Below are positions 1 through 9,816 of a stretch of 64,000 bases of DNA, one piece after another. A program made the position numbers and the translations under genes. The stretch lies in NCBI GenBank assembly GCA_023091665.1, contig JALJCQ010000026.1, positions 1,736,001-1,800,000 of the forward strand, given 5' to 3'. The notes beneath the pieces are model-generated. The model was not told the DNA's origin, did no database searches, and saw only the letters and a list, made by a program, of their open reading frames with translations. Positions within the stretch are counted from its first letter, which is position 1, and each line of letters opens with the position of its first letter. The DNA is from Pythium myriotylum (Eukaryota > Oomycota > Peronosporomycetes > Pythiales > Pythiaceae).

Positions 1-2
1 GT

Positions 3-2078
3 GCTTCGGGCACTGATTCGGTGGTCAAAGGAGTGTATTCGGCTGGATCTGACGGTACGCGAAAGGAAAACCCCATAAATTCATCGCAGAGTATTTCTAG
101 TGCAGCCACAGAGACTCGATTCCCACCTCATGTCGAAGATTCTGCGGCTGGTGTTGCTATTCTCACGGTTTCTGATCCTCGGAATGACTTAGCGTCGCAT
201 TCAGGCTTGGATCCCCGCCCCAGAGCGATGAATCGGCCTTTTGGTGGAGTTAACGTGGCGAAAGATATTCAGATCCCTGTCAAGAAGGTCGATTTCGCCG
301 TCAAGGATGCTCATCTAGCTGGATCCTGCGTGGATCTTGCATCTATTGTCTCTAAGACTTCGCACGAGTACGTTCCTGCTACCTCAGAAGGCCAAATCCA
401 TGCTCAGGAGGAAGAACCATCACTCAAAGACGTTGATTTGGCTATTTCCGAGCTCCAAGGGGCTTCATCTGCAATTTTCGGTTCGGATCCTACTGTTCCA
501 GCCGTAGTTCACCATCCTGCAGGTGTTGTTCGGTCTTCTAGTGCTCAGATCCATGATCCAGACGGTGATTTCATTGCTTGTGACGTTCGAGAGGGTGTAT
601 CGGCTGTGAATCAGGTGTCCAGTGGTGTTAATTTGCTCGAAAGGTGCTTAAGATCGACTTTGGAGGTGGAATTCCCCGTTTCCGATGTGGATCCACACAT
701 TCGAGAGACTCAGCAGTCGGATCCCGACGTTCAGAATAATATTTCGGTGCTTAATCGTGTGGATCTAGCGTTTTGCAACTCAGATCTGTCGTCTTATGAC
801 TTAATCGAGGCTTCCGAGGTCCCACGTATCATGCTTGTGTCGAAAGTAACGGACCTCGACCTGGATCTGGCCGGCGCAGTCGATGAAGTAGTGATTATCG
901 AAGGTTCTGACCCTCTGGTGGAGGATTTGGAAGCAGGGTTTGCAGTTTTACCGGATATCGGTCATGGATCCGATGGTGAGAGCCGAAATCCGCTCCGAAA
1001 GGAAGATCTCAACGTCGGAGACCCGTCTGTCAGCTCTAAGGAGGATCTGGATCGTCTCAGGGATATTATTTGGCGTAGATCCCAGGTTCTGATGGGCAAA
1101 GGCGATGCTATGCCGTCGGCAGCCAACGGCGTCATCTGTGACATTGATGTCGGCAATGCCAAGCCAGTGGCTCAGCCTGTACGCAAGGTCCGCCCAGAAT
1201 TTCTGGAAAAGCTGTTTAAGTTGCTCAAAGGTCTGCTTAAGAATGGTCTGATCCGTCCTTCGAAGTCTCCGTGGGTCTCGCCGATCGTAATCATCAGGAA
1301 GAAGAACGGGGAGATTCGACTCTGTATTGACTACCGGGTAGTCAACGCCCTGACGGTACTCATGGTGTATCCGATGCCTCTAGTCTCGGATCTGCTCGAA
1401 AACCTTGGAGGAATGCTGTGGTTTTGCTCTCTAGACATGGCTAGTGGTTTTTGGGTCGTCCGGATGACGCCACGGGCTCAGAAGATCTCAGCATTCATCA
1501 CTCCCTTCGGTTTGTATGAGTGGACCCGTATGCCCTTCGGTCTAAAGAATGCACCTCAGATCTACCAGCGGATTGTCGACAATGTGGTCTATAATACCTT
1601 CAGGATCTCTAATAATGGCGGGTCTGAGGTTTACCCAGCGGATCCTGTCGATAGAAGCCTGGATCCCATCGGATCCCACTCCACGGACGTGTTTGAGAAC
1701 GGAAAAGTCGCGGATCCAAGCGAAGGGTCGCTCATGCAGCGCCGATCCTACATTGATGACTTCTTGTTGCCGGCGAAGACCTGGATCCAGCTCTGTGACC
1801 TTGTTGAACGCTTTCTGGACGCGTGTGTCTATTGGAACCTGTCTATCAGTGTCGAGAAAAGTGTCTGGGGCGTTCCCGTGGTAGAATACCTCGGACACAA
1901 AGTGGATCCTCAAGGAATCCTTCCAAATCTCAAGCATCCCTTTGCGCTGAAAGATCTGGCGTTCCCGACAACTCTACGTGCTATGCAGTCCTTCCTGGGA
2001 AGTGTCAACTACTATAGTCGCTTTGTGGACGACTTCGCGACAATTGCGGCCGTCTCTATGAGTGGAAACCCTTATTGA
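3..2078 (+). pseudogene. Ty3/gypsy pol, first part: linker and reverse transcriptase, broken by frameshift
   Basis: The frame is open from the window edge, so the 5' end is missing. A GTG at 21 is only the first possible start in the window. The first ~370 codons are a low-complexity linker rich in SDP, VDP and VDLA motifs without a recognised domain. The reverse transcriptase follows: a KVRPEF entry, an IRKKNGEIRLCIDYR fingers motif, a MPFGLKNAP segment, an insertion of about 50 residues, then catalytic YIDD at codons 577-580. Near 2054 the coding sense moves to the -1 frame: the conserved AAVLYE-type RT end is split between frames, and this frame stops at TGA 2076-2078. I read this as a one-base deletion. 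No protease DSG/DTG motif is visible here. Confidence 0.8.
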
Positions 2079-5044
2079 GCTCGAATAGACATTTATCCGG
2101 TCAATTACAACGTCAAGATCAATATAGACCTCAGTCGATATCGGATCCGGCACCTGTCACAGGTTCTGTAACCGTCGGGGGTCCGGGATCTGTCACAGAC
2201 CCTGAAACTGTCACGGATCTGGATCCGAGGTCCATGGAAGGATCCCTGCAGCAGGAGAAGGCGGAACGTGCTTTCGAGATGCTCAAGCGACGAATCCTTG
2301 AGGCTCCAAGGCTGAGGCACTTTGATCCTGCCCGTGATGTGGTCGTCGCTGTGTACGCGACAAAATGGTCCATCTCAGGTGCAGTACTTCAGGCTTACGA
2401 CGATGTGTACGAACCTGTCCGTTTCACTAGTCGCGTGACCAAGCAGCACGAGCGAAACTATTCGGAGGCCGAGGGCGAGATCCTCGCCCTGCTCAGAGTC
2501 CTCGATGTCTGCTATAATATGCTTGCTGGTAGGAAGATCCGCGTGCTCACAGCGTCGTCGACGCTGGGTTGGCTCTGGAAGACCAAGGGTCTGCAGGGCC
2601 GACTAGCTATATGGGCCGCTATGTTATCAGGCTGGTCATTGGAAATCCACGGCTTTCTAGGACTTGTCGCCGCAGGATCCTCTCCTAGAGACCACATGAA
2701 TAAAGCTCTCGAGGCCATCTCGCCGCTCACGGTCAAGCGGAGGCCACGGATCCAGGTCCCAGTGCCGACCCTGCCGTCAGATACAAGAGTGATTGTCGCT
2801 AGCTTTGATGGCTCGGCGAGATCTAAGCGAAAGGGCGGCTCCTGTAGTGCGATCCTGTGGAAGTTCCCTGAGTGGACGGTGATTCTGAGTGCGTCCGAGT
2901 ATTTCGACGACATCACAGTGAATGAGGCCGAGTATCGTGGATTTTTGCTCGCCCACAAGATGGCTACAGAGCTGAACCTCAAGGATCTGCTCATTTGTGG
3001 TGACTCAAAGCTGGTAGTCAGTCAGATCCGAGGGGAGATGGAGTGTCGAGCCCCAGGACTACAGTTGCTCCATGCAGAGGCCTGCAAAAAGGTCCAGACC
3101 CTGAGACAGTGCGACTTAGTACACGTGAAGAGAGAGTGGAACGCCGCGGCGGATCTACTTGCTACAATGGCTCTACAGGCGCAAAGTGGGACGGGTACAG
3201 TGGATCCAGAGCTGAGAAAGGACCTAGAGACAGTGAATCGTCTCGGTGAGGTGATCCAAGTGGCAGATCCGGTGTCTGATGTGAACAGAGTGTATGCGGT
3301 CCAGACGAGACGACAGAAACACCGGGAAATGAGGGATCTAAGCACTGCTGACGGGGATCCGGCTCAGGATCGACGCGTGAATGAGGTTCACGACCCTGGA
3401 ATGATTGCGAAGCTGCGTATAGACCGGATCCGCGTTGCACAAGAGGAAGAAGTGTGGATCCAAGACCTAAAACTCTTTCTAGCTGGAGATCTGACTCGAT
3501 TGGACAGTGCAAGGCTCCAGAGGTGTGCTAAGGTGGCAGATGACTTCGAAGTTGACGAGGATGGACTACTGTATTACGTGAGCCGCCCGAAACGTCACGG
3601 ATCCGAGGATCTAGACGTGCGACTGGTAATTCCGACTACGTTAATCGACGATGTGCTCCACCACTACCACACGAGTGTGGAGGGAGGTCACCAAGGAGTC
3701 ACTCGTACCTATGCGAAGATCCGACGGTACTGTTATTGGAGATCTATGTACAGGGATGTACAGCAGTATGTGGGGAGCTGTCAAGACTGTCAGACAGGCA
3801 AGGGAAGGCCGTGGATCCAAGGTCCATCACCTGGGAATGTACAAGCAACGTATCCTTTTCAAGTAATTGCAATGGATCACGTCCCCTCTATGCCCAAGAG
3901 TCATCGAGGCAACACAGAACTGCTACTGTGGGTGGATCTATTCTCCGGATACGTGATCGCGAAGGCAAATAGCAGCAGATCCGACCCGGTGGTGGCTGAG
4001 GCGTACGAAGAGTGTGTGTTTCGAAGATTCGGAGCGAGTGAATGTATCCGCCACGATCGAGAACCCGGATTCATGGCTGAATTCTTTGCAGCCTTCAACA
4101 AGCTGATGGGCCAGCGCCAGAGAGCTACGATGGCGTATCGGCCACAAGCCAACGGATCCGCGGAGAGGATGGTACAGACACTTACAAGGGCACTACGTAT
4201 GTACGTGGAGGACGAAGGACAGCGAGACTGGGATGATTACGCCGAGCGATTGGTGTTTGCCATCAACACGTCGCACGATCGGATCCGTAACGAAACGCCG
4301 TTTTACTTGATCCACGGCTGGGATCCAAAGACTACGTTGGAGAGCACGCTACTCTGTGGCAGTACAGAGACCCAAGACCTGGATCCACGACGATGGAGGT
4401 TCCGGATTCAACGACAGTACACTTATGCGCGCCGTGAGGCCAACGTCAGGATCCAAGCTGCACAAGCCGAGAGAGCAGACAGGGGGAACGCTGACGTGAC
4501 GGTACATCCTCTGGAGGTCGGATCTCAAGTGTGGCTGTATATTGAACGAGTTAAGGAGGGTTTGGCAAGGAAATTAGCTCACAAGTGGCACGGACCCTTC
4601 CGTGTGTGCGAGATCCGAGACGGCTTCATGTATAAGCTCGAGATTGACGGATCCGGCTACCGATTGTCGCCGTGGGTACATGTGTCGCGTCTAAAACCTT
4701 GTCGGGAAGCTCCAATGAGACCACAAGTGCGGATCCGTGTACCAGAAGACCAGAGGTTCGATTTCGACGAGGCTCTTCTGCCTGAGGACAGTTTCGAGCC
4801 AGATCCGGAGGATGGAATGTACGAAGTGGAAGAACTGTTGGATCGGCGTGTTGTAAGACCAAGGACAAGGAATGCACGGAGCTATGTCGAGTACCACGTC
4901 AAGTGGAAGGGGTATGATGACCCGACGTGGGTTCGTGAGGAGGATCTGAACTGTGGAGGCTTGATCTACGATTTTAATCGTCGGGAACGAGCTCGTAATC
5001 GGTTTCAGATGATGCAGTCGACCGAGGAGCCGTCGGTGGAGTAG
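2075..5044 (+). CDS. Ty3/gypsy pol, second part: RNase H x2, integrase, chromodomain
   Basis: Coordinates give the open frame from a TTG; coding continuity with the RT is reached near 2054 in this frame. The order (numbered from TTG) is as follows. A first RT-attached RNase H (~60-200) keeps the SEAEGE glutamate, but both Asp positions read as non-acidic (ATKW near 96, TASS near 160). A second RNase H (~237-370) has D245, E286, D310 and D360. The integrase H2C2 finger includes H539, C569 and C572. The integrase catalytic triad D601, D661, E697 has D,D-35-E spacing. A GPF module (KWHGPFRV) is followed by a C-terminal chromodomain (~910-975; VEYHVKWKGYDDPTW), which defines a chromovirus. The protein would act in the particle and pre-integration complex, but expression depends on the broken upstream frame. 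Confidence 0.88.
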   Translation: MSSNRHLSGQLQRQDQYRPQSISDPAPVTGSVTVGGPGSVTDPETVTDLDPRSMEGSLQQEKAERAFEMLKRRILEAPRLRHFDPARDVVVAVYATKWSISGAVLQAYDDVYEPVRFTSRVTKQHERNYSEAEGEILALLRVLDVCYNMLAGRKIRVLTASSTLGWLWKTKGLQGRLAIWAAMLSGWSLEIHGFLGLVAAGSSPRDHMNKALEAISPLTVKRRPRIQVPVPTLPSDTRVIVASFDGSARSKRKGGSCSAILWKFPEWTVILSASEYFDDITVNEAEYRGFLLAHKMATELNLKDLLICGDSKLVVSQIRGEMECRAPGLQLLHAEACKKVQTLRQCDLVHVKREWNAAADLLATMALQAQSGTGTVDPELRKDLETVNRLGEVIQVADPVSDVNRVYAVQTRRQKHREMRDLSTADGDPAQDRRVNEVHDPGMIAKLRIDRIRVAQEEEVWIQDLKLFLAGDLTRLDSARLQRCAKVADDFEVDEDGLLYYVSRPKRHGSEDLDVRLVIPTTLIDDVLHHYHTSVEGGHQGVTRTYAKIRRYCYWRSMYRDVQQYVGSCQDCQTGKGRPWIQGPSPGNVQATYPFQVIAMDHVPSMPKSHRGNTELLLWVDLFSGYVIAKANSSRSDPVVAEAYEECVFRRFGASECIRHDREPGFMAEFFAAFNKLMGQRQRATMAYRPQANGSAERMVQTLTRALRMYVEDEGQRDWDDYAERLVFAINTSHDRIRNETPFYLIHGWDPKTTLESTLLCGSTETQDLDPRRWRFRIQRQYTYARREANVRIQAAQAERADRGNADVTVHPLEVGSQVWLYIERVKEGLARKLAHKWHGPFRVCEIRDGFMYKLEIDGSGYRLSPWVHVSRLKPCREAPMRPQVRIRVPEDQRFDFDEALLPEDSFEPDPEDGMYEVEELLDRRVVRPRTRNARSYVEYHVKWKGYDDPTWVREEDLNCGGLIYDFNRRERARNRFQMMQSTEEPSVE

Positions 5045-5621
5045 ATCCGTGAGGATCCATGGCGTCTGAGAGGGCCCTTGACTTTTGTGTGCACATGGGA
5101 AGAGCAGAAGTCAGAATGTTGAAGAAGCATGTGTATGTATATGCATATGAAGTGTCGTATGGGGAATTGTACTGGAACTACAAGTCGAAGTGGTGCTAGC
5201 GGCTAGATCCGACGCAGAGAGGTCGAGATCAGTGAATTTCATGGCCGATCCAGGGGAAGGGACGACGACAGCCGCGGATCCAAGGCAAGACGTGATAAGT
5301 TGCGAGGATCCAACGCGAGGAAGACGAGATGGGACCAGATCTGCGGAGATACGGCTGGGAACGGACGGAATACGGCCAAGTCGACTCGATAACGGCATGT
5401 ACAGTGAGGATCCGCGGGAAGACGGCCTCTGAAGCGTGGATCCAAGGAGATGAAGGGTGAACACGGCGTGTGAAGCAAGAATCGACGAGAACCAAGGCTG
5501 AAGAGTGAAGATCTGTCGCTAAGGTGTCAGGGCAAGATGAAGACCTGCTGATTGAAGACCAAGGACGTGTATTGAAGATTATGCAGCCTCGCAACAGACA
5601 ATACGACGCGAATCGACGGAC
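5045..5621. other. Non-coding gap between pol and antisense ORF
   Basis: This 577-bp stretch sits between the pol stop and the end of the convergent antisense ORF. It has no convincing ORF or RNA gene. It carries several GGATCC palindromes and many GGATCT/AGATCT relatives, like the flanking coding parts, so that enrichment does not depend on coding. Confidence 0.6.
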
Positions 5622-8495
5622 CTACTCGACGGCATGGCCAGAACCGCTGCTCCCACCGTCCGACACATCGTCTTCGTCGTCGTCAGGCTCTGTAGCCTCG
5701 GGATCTCGAGGCGGATGAGTCGCAGTCTGGCTGGGAAGGCGAAGACGCAGATGCTGGACACGATCAGGGGCGAATGAGCCGAGAATCTGGATCCGGTCGA
5801 GGATCGGAGTGTATCCAGGTGGCATCATCATGGGTGCGGGTATAACGCGAGTGAAGATCCCTCGGAGTGGATACTGGTAGAGGCGAGCTGGATGACGGTG
5901 CGGATGATTCGTGTAGTACAAGCGCCAAGGCTCGCGGTCATCAAGGTCCGCGAGTTGCTGAGGAAGCGAAGGAGCGTTGGAACTGAAGTCAGGAAGCCAT
6001 GGGTAGACAGCTTCTTGAGCTGGCAAGATCAGGAAGCTCGGATCCAGTAGGAACCGGTTGTCGAGGTACCCGTCGGCCATCAAGCGCAGGATTTCGATCA
6101 AGAGGGCACCTGATTTCGCCTTCCGTTTGCTCCAAAGCCCCTTCAAATCCTTCCGCAGGACCTGGATCCGAGCCACTAACGCGAGATCCGCGGCTGAAGG
6201 GTCTTGAGGAAGTACGAGTTGGTTGAGTATGTGCTGCCAGGGGATGTAATGCATCCGGTGCCAGATGATCCGAGCAGCAGTCGAGACCCAAGAGCGCAGG
6301 AGACGGCGCAAGACGTTGTAGGGCGGACCCTGAGGAAACGACCGTGGTTGAGACATGTTCTGGACGATCGCGTCCCAGGGAGGCGGATGCGCGTCCTCGG
6401 TCGCGTCCAGGACCTGGCGAACCTCGTCTATCGTCATCGTTAAGGTCGAAGGAGCACGGGAACTCTGAGATTGTGGGAAGATCTGCAGATCTTCAGGTCG
6501 AATGGCTCGGAACAGCGGATCTCGGTTCAACGGGATGTTCTCAAGGCTCGACGGTGCTTGTACACGCAGGATCATGTCGATATAGGCACATGCTGCCCAG
6601 TACCGGTCGTAAGCCCCCGGATTCAGCACGCCAGCCGTGTGTATACGGAGCTGGGCGCGTGTGAGCATCCCGAACCGAAGTACGGTCCCTGGAGGCATCT
6701 CAGATTCCTTCTCCTCGCCAGAATCAGTGGAAACGGGACTCTCAGAGCCGCTTAGACTTGGAGGAGACGGCGGAGTCGCGGATCCAGCGTCTGGTATATC
6801 CAACTCGGGCTCTGGGACGTCGGTAGGCAAGGATTCATGTGGAGATCCGCTGTGGAGGTCCAAAGTATGCGTCGAGGTGTCCGAATCCGTGCCGGGATCG
6901 GGATCCGAAGGCCCTGTGTCCGTCCGAGGGCGTTTCGGCGGAGGACTCGGGGATCTATCGTTTGGAAGGTGTTCACCGAAGAGCAGAAGGGACTGGGTAG
7001 ACCGTGGCAGCTGATGGAAGGGTACATCTCGCTGGGCTGCGCCTGGATCTGCTTGACCTCCGTGGTTTGCTGGAGGAGCAGGGGCCGGAGGAGGAAGAGA
7101 CGCCCCACTTGAAGCATCGAGCGGCGGTGGAGGTGGCTGGGGGCCAGATCCGGGCTGCTGCGGTGTTGTGCGAGGCCGTAGATGACGACCAACCGACGGA
7201 TCCAAGCTTCCCGAAGTCGAGTCCAACATATCCGGGCGACGTCGACGACGAAGACGGGATTCCGCGTCACGGATCAACGCCCAAGCGGTCGGAGGCGACC
7301 AGATCTCGTTCGAAACGAAGTGCATCACGACTTGAAGAGCAGCAGCAAGGCTGTGGCGTGGATCTGAAGCAGATCCATCGCCGGCGGCGGAAGAAGAGCC
7401 TCCCGCCGTGATCTCTCGAGTCGAAAGCAAGGTGGAGTCGTGTTGAGCCTCTCGGGGACGGAGATCTGGTAGCTCCGAAGGATCCAGAGCACGTTCAGCC
7501 GAGATCGGGCTCGTACGTGCTAGTGAATGGCTTGGAGGGACTCCAGATCCGGTGCGTCTTCGCAAGATCGCGTCCAAAGTGTCGGTGAGAGCAAGATGGT
7601 CAGCACGTGCGACGGAAGAGACCTCCAGACGGCCCATGAGCAAACGAATCCGGCGCTCTTGTCGAATGACAGCTTCCTCGAGGAGGTTTACGTAGTCCTG
7701 AGTGGCGCGAGTCAACTCCGGTGAAGGAAACGTCGAGATCCGTACCCGAAGGTCTTCGGCTTCCATGGAGGCCCGTTCGCGTTCCTCTATGGCGCGGATC
7801 CGGCCGTCATCGACCTCACTGAGTCTTTCCGTGGCCCGAGCGAGCGAATCTGCGGCGTCGTCGACTTCCGCTTCCAGATCCGCGATCCGACGCGTCAAGC
7901 GAACAATCTGAGCGGCATCCACGCGGACCGTGGCGGATTCTCGTGCAGCTGAGGCAAGCTGTGTCTCGAGCGTGCGGATCCGGCCTTCCAGCTCACGGAC
8001 AAGACGGAGTCGACGGTCTGCTGCATCCTGCAAGTCGCCAACCGAACGCATGAAGGTCTGCTGCGCTGCGTCGTGAGCCTGATGGGCCGTGAAGACGTGG
8101 CGACGAAGAGCTTCGTGTCGAGCATCGTAGAACTGTGCGACCTGTGCGAAGGAAGCTCCAGGAGGAGGATCCGCGCCGCCAGCGACGCAGTCCGGGAAGA
8201 TCAACGAAGCAACGCTGCCGGCGTCTTGAGTTGGTGCGGCAGGCGGAGGAGGCGAAGGTTCCGGACCTGGCGGTAAGCGTGGAGCCCCGCGGCCCCTTCC
8301 TGGCGTGCGAGGAGGTGGATCTTGCGCCGGCGGTGTGCTCGAAGGCGCTGGAGGTGGTGGATCCGACATGTGCGCGCGTGCGCCGGCCGATTGAAGAATG
8401 GAGCAAGGTCGGCGCGCTCGTTGTGCAAACCCCCCGACCTTGGGAGCGGATGTGGTGATGTGGATTGAAGGAGAGAGGCCGCGGTCTCTCACCAC
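5622..8495 (-). CDS. Long antisense ORF in the Ty3 element, coiled-coil protein of unknown function
   Basis: This 957-codon uninterrupted frame runs convergent to pol; an internal Met at 8369 (MSDPPPP) is an equally good start. From the N terminus there is a proline-rich basic segment, then a heptad-like coiled coil (~115-285, rich in R, E, A, L; e.g. LRLVRELEGRIRTLETQL). A Ser/Pro/Asp-rich low-complexity middle follows. A folded-looking C-terminal region (~610-880) contains RYWAACAYIDMILRV and WHRMHYIPWQHILNQL, and the tail is acidic. I recognise no Gag, envelope, nuclease or capsid motif and no zinc knuckle. Its length, location between pol and the candidate 3' LTR, and lack of an equivalent plus-strand ORF argue for a real extra gene. 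A structural, Gag-like or regulatory role is possible but unproven. Confidence 0.7.
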   Translation of the reverse strand: MVRDRGLSPSIHITTSAPKVGGFAQRARRPCSILQSAGARAHMSDPPPPAPSSTPPAQDPPPRTPGRGRGAPRLPPGPEPSPPPPAAPTQDAGSVASLIFPDCVAGGADPPPGASFAQVAQFYDARHEALRRHVFTAHQAHDAAQQTFMRSVGDLQDAADRRLRLVRELEGRIRTLETQLASAARESATVRVDAAQIVRLTRRIADLEAEVDDAADSLARATERLSEVDDGRIRAIEERERASMEAEDLRVRISTFPSPELTRATQDYVNLLEEAVIRQERRIRLLMGRLEVSSVARADHLALTDTLDAILRRRTGSGVPPSHSLARTSPISAERALDPSELPDLRPREAQHDSTLLSTREITAGGSSSAAGDGSASDPRHSLAAALQVVMHFVSNEIWSPPTAWALIRDAESRLRRRRRPDMLDSTSGSLDPSVGRHLRPRTTPQQPGSGPQPPPPPLDASSGASLPPPAPAPPANHGGQADPGAAQRDVPFHQLPRSTQSLLLFGEHLPNDRSPSPPPKRPRTDTGPSDPDPGTDSDTSTHTLDLHSGSPHESLPTDVPEPELDIPDAGSATPPSPPSLSGSESPVSTDSGEEKESEMPPGTVLRFGMLTRAQLRIHTAGVLNPGAYDRYWAACAYIDMILRVQAPSSLENIPLNRDPLFRAIRPEDLQIFPQSQSSRAPSTLTMTIDEVRQVLDATEDAHPPPWDAIVQNMSQPRSFPQGPPYNVLRRLLRSWVSTAARIIWHRMHYIPWQHILNQLVLPQDPSAADLALVARIQVLRKDLKGLWSKRKAKSGALLIEILRLMADGYLDNRFLLDPSFLILPAQEAVYPWLPDFSSNAPSLPQQLADLDDREPWRLYYTNHPHRHPARLYQYPLRGIFTRVIPAPMMMPPGYTPILDRIQILGSFAPDRVQHLRLRLPSQTATHPPRDPEATEPDDDEDDVSDGGSSGSGHAVE

Positions 8496-8561
8496 CGTCT
8501 ACCCCGTGGATCCGACGGTTAAACCGTCCCGCAGGATCTCCGGTTGGGGATCCAGAGGGCC

Positions 8562-9066
8562 CTAATGTCCCTCATTGTGGGTCCCGAGTCTCAGAAGGAA
8601 AGGCGAAGCTGAAGTTAGACTACGCTAATTAGGCTAATATGTAGGGTACAGGTAGTAGGCGTAGGGTAGGTGCTGGATCTCGTGTCTCATGGGTTGATTT
8701 TGTGTGGAACACCCGGATCCGGGGTTGAAACCGGATTTATGTGGACCACATAAGTTGGGTCCGGACACGTGTCTGGCCGATAACAAACAAGTTGCGATTT
8801 CCCCCCCCCCCCCTCAAGCTCAAGTCCCCGGGCCAAGCGGCGAACAAGAGGGGAGGTCAGAGGCACGCGTCAGCTGCGGTCAAGGTCAGGAGAACCCAGC
8901 GCGCCCCCCGCCTCGTGCAGCTTCAACCCTCAAGTCCCGTGGGTGGCAAGCAGCCCACGTTAAAGTTCCAGTGTCCCGAGACACTGTGGGAAGGTCAAGG
9001 TCGTTTTCAAGGTCGGATCCAAGCCTCGCGGCGCGGATCCCGTGTCAAGTCCTGCCGGTCGCGCTA
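8562..9066. repeat. Direct repeat copy A (candidate LTR segment)
   Basis: About 505 bp, from CTAATGTCCCTCA to the CCTGCCGGTCGC region, recurs at 9308-9816. It contains a 13-nt poly-C run (8801-8813) and several GGATCC sites. Its position just after the antisense ORF and next to a purine-rich GGGGATCCAGAGGG stretch is compatible with the 3' LTR of the Ty3 element, but the matching 5' LTR is outside the window. Confidence 0.7.
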
Positions 9067-9307
9067 CGCACCGGATCCAGGCCACGCCGCGCGTGTAACT
9101 GCTGCGGCGCGTCTCTTCCGCTCAAGGCTCAACGGATCTTGTCTTCTCCGCGCTTGCAACGCGGGATCTCGAGTCCACGGTCCCAGAACGGGTACAAGAC
9201 CAAAGAACTGGGGCGTTTGTGTCCAGGGTGCGGTTGTTACCGAATCCTGCACAGACGCTGACGTGGGAAGCGCTCAGCAAGAGTAATTTCGCTGCCCGCT
9301 ACACCAC
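9067..9307. other. Unique spacer between the two direct repeats
   Basis: These 240 bp follow repeat copy A and are not repeated after copy B. The spacer is G+C-rich and shows no gene. It is the part of the 746-bp repeat period that copy B lacks. Confidence 0.5.
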
Positions 9308-9816
9308 ACTAAGGTCCCTCAGTTTTGGTCCCGAATCTTAGAAGGAAAGGCAAAGCTTAAGTTGGACTACGCTAATTAGGCTAATATGTAGGGTACAGGT
9401 AGTAGGCGTAGGGTAGGTGCTGGATCTCGTGTCTCATGGGTTGATTTTGTGTGGAACACCCGGATCCGGGGTTGAAACCGGATTTATGTGGACCACATAA
9501 GTTGGGTCCGGACACGTGTCTGGCCGATAACAAACAAGTTGCGATTTCCCCCCCCCCCCCCCCCTCAAGCTCAAGTCCCCGGGCCAAGCGGCGAACAAGA
9601 GGGGAGGTCAGAGGCACGCGTCAGCTGCGGTCAAGGTCAGGAGAACCCAGCGCGCCCCCCGCCTCGTGCAGCTTCAACCCTCAAGTCCCGTGGGTGGCAA
9701 GCAGCCCACGTTAAAGTTCCAGTGTCCCGAGACACTGTGGGTAGGTCAAGGTCGTTTTCAAGGTCGGATCCAAGCCTCGCGGCGCGGATCCCGTGTCAGG
9801 TCCTGCCGGTCGCTCT
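9308..9816. repeat. Direct repeat copy B (candidate LTR segment)
   Basis: This is a near-copy of 8562-9066 in the same orientation, offset by about 746 bp. Its poly-C run is longer (17 nt, 9548-9564). There are small differences near the start (GGTCCCTCAGTTTTGG against TGTCCCTCATTGTGGG) and it diverges after CCTGCCGGTCGCTC. It could be a second, truncated LTR or an internal LTR duplication. Confidence 0.7.

Larger units (their letters stand above)
1..8561 (+). mobile_element. Ty3/gypsy chromovirus, 5'-truncated by the window edge
   Basis: The block contains a Ty3-type pol (reverse transcriptase, two RNase H domains, integrase, chromodomain) followed by a long antisense ORF. The 5' LTR, gag and probably protease lie left of the window. 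The right limit is uncertain: directly repeated segments start at about 8562 and may be part of the 3' LTR. GGATCC is very frequent throughout, in pol, in the antisense ORF and in the non-coding gap, so the block appears to be one unit with one history. Confidence 0.85.
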
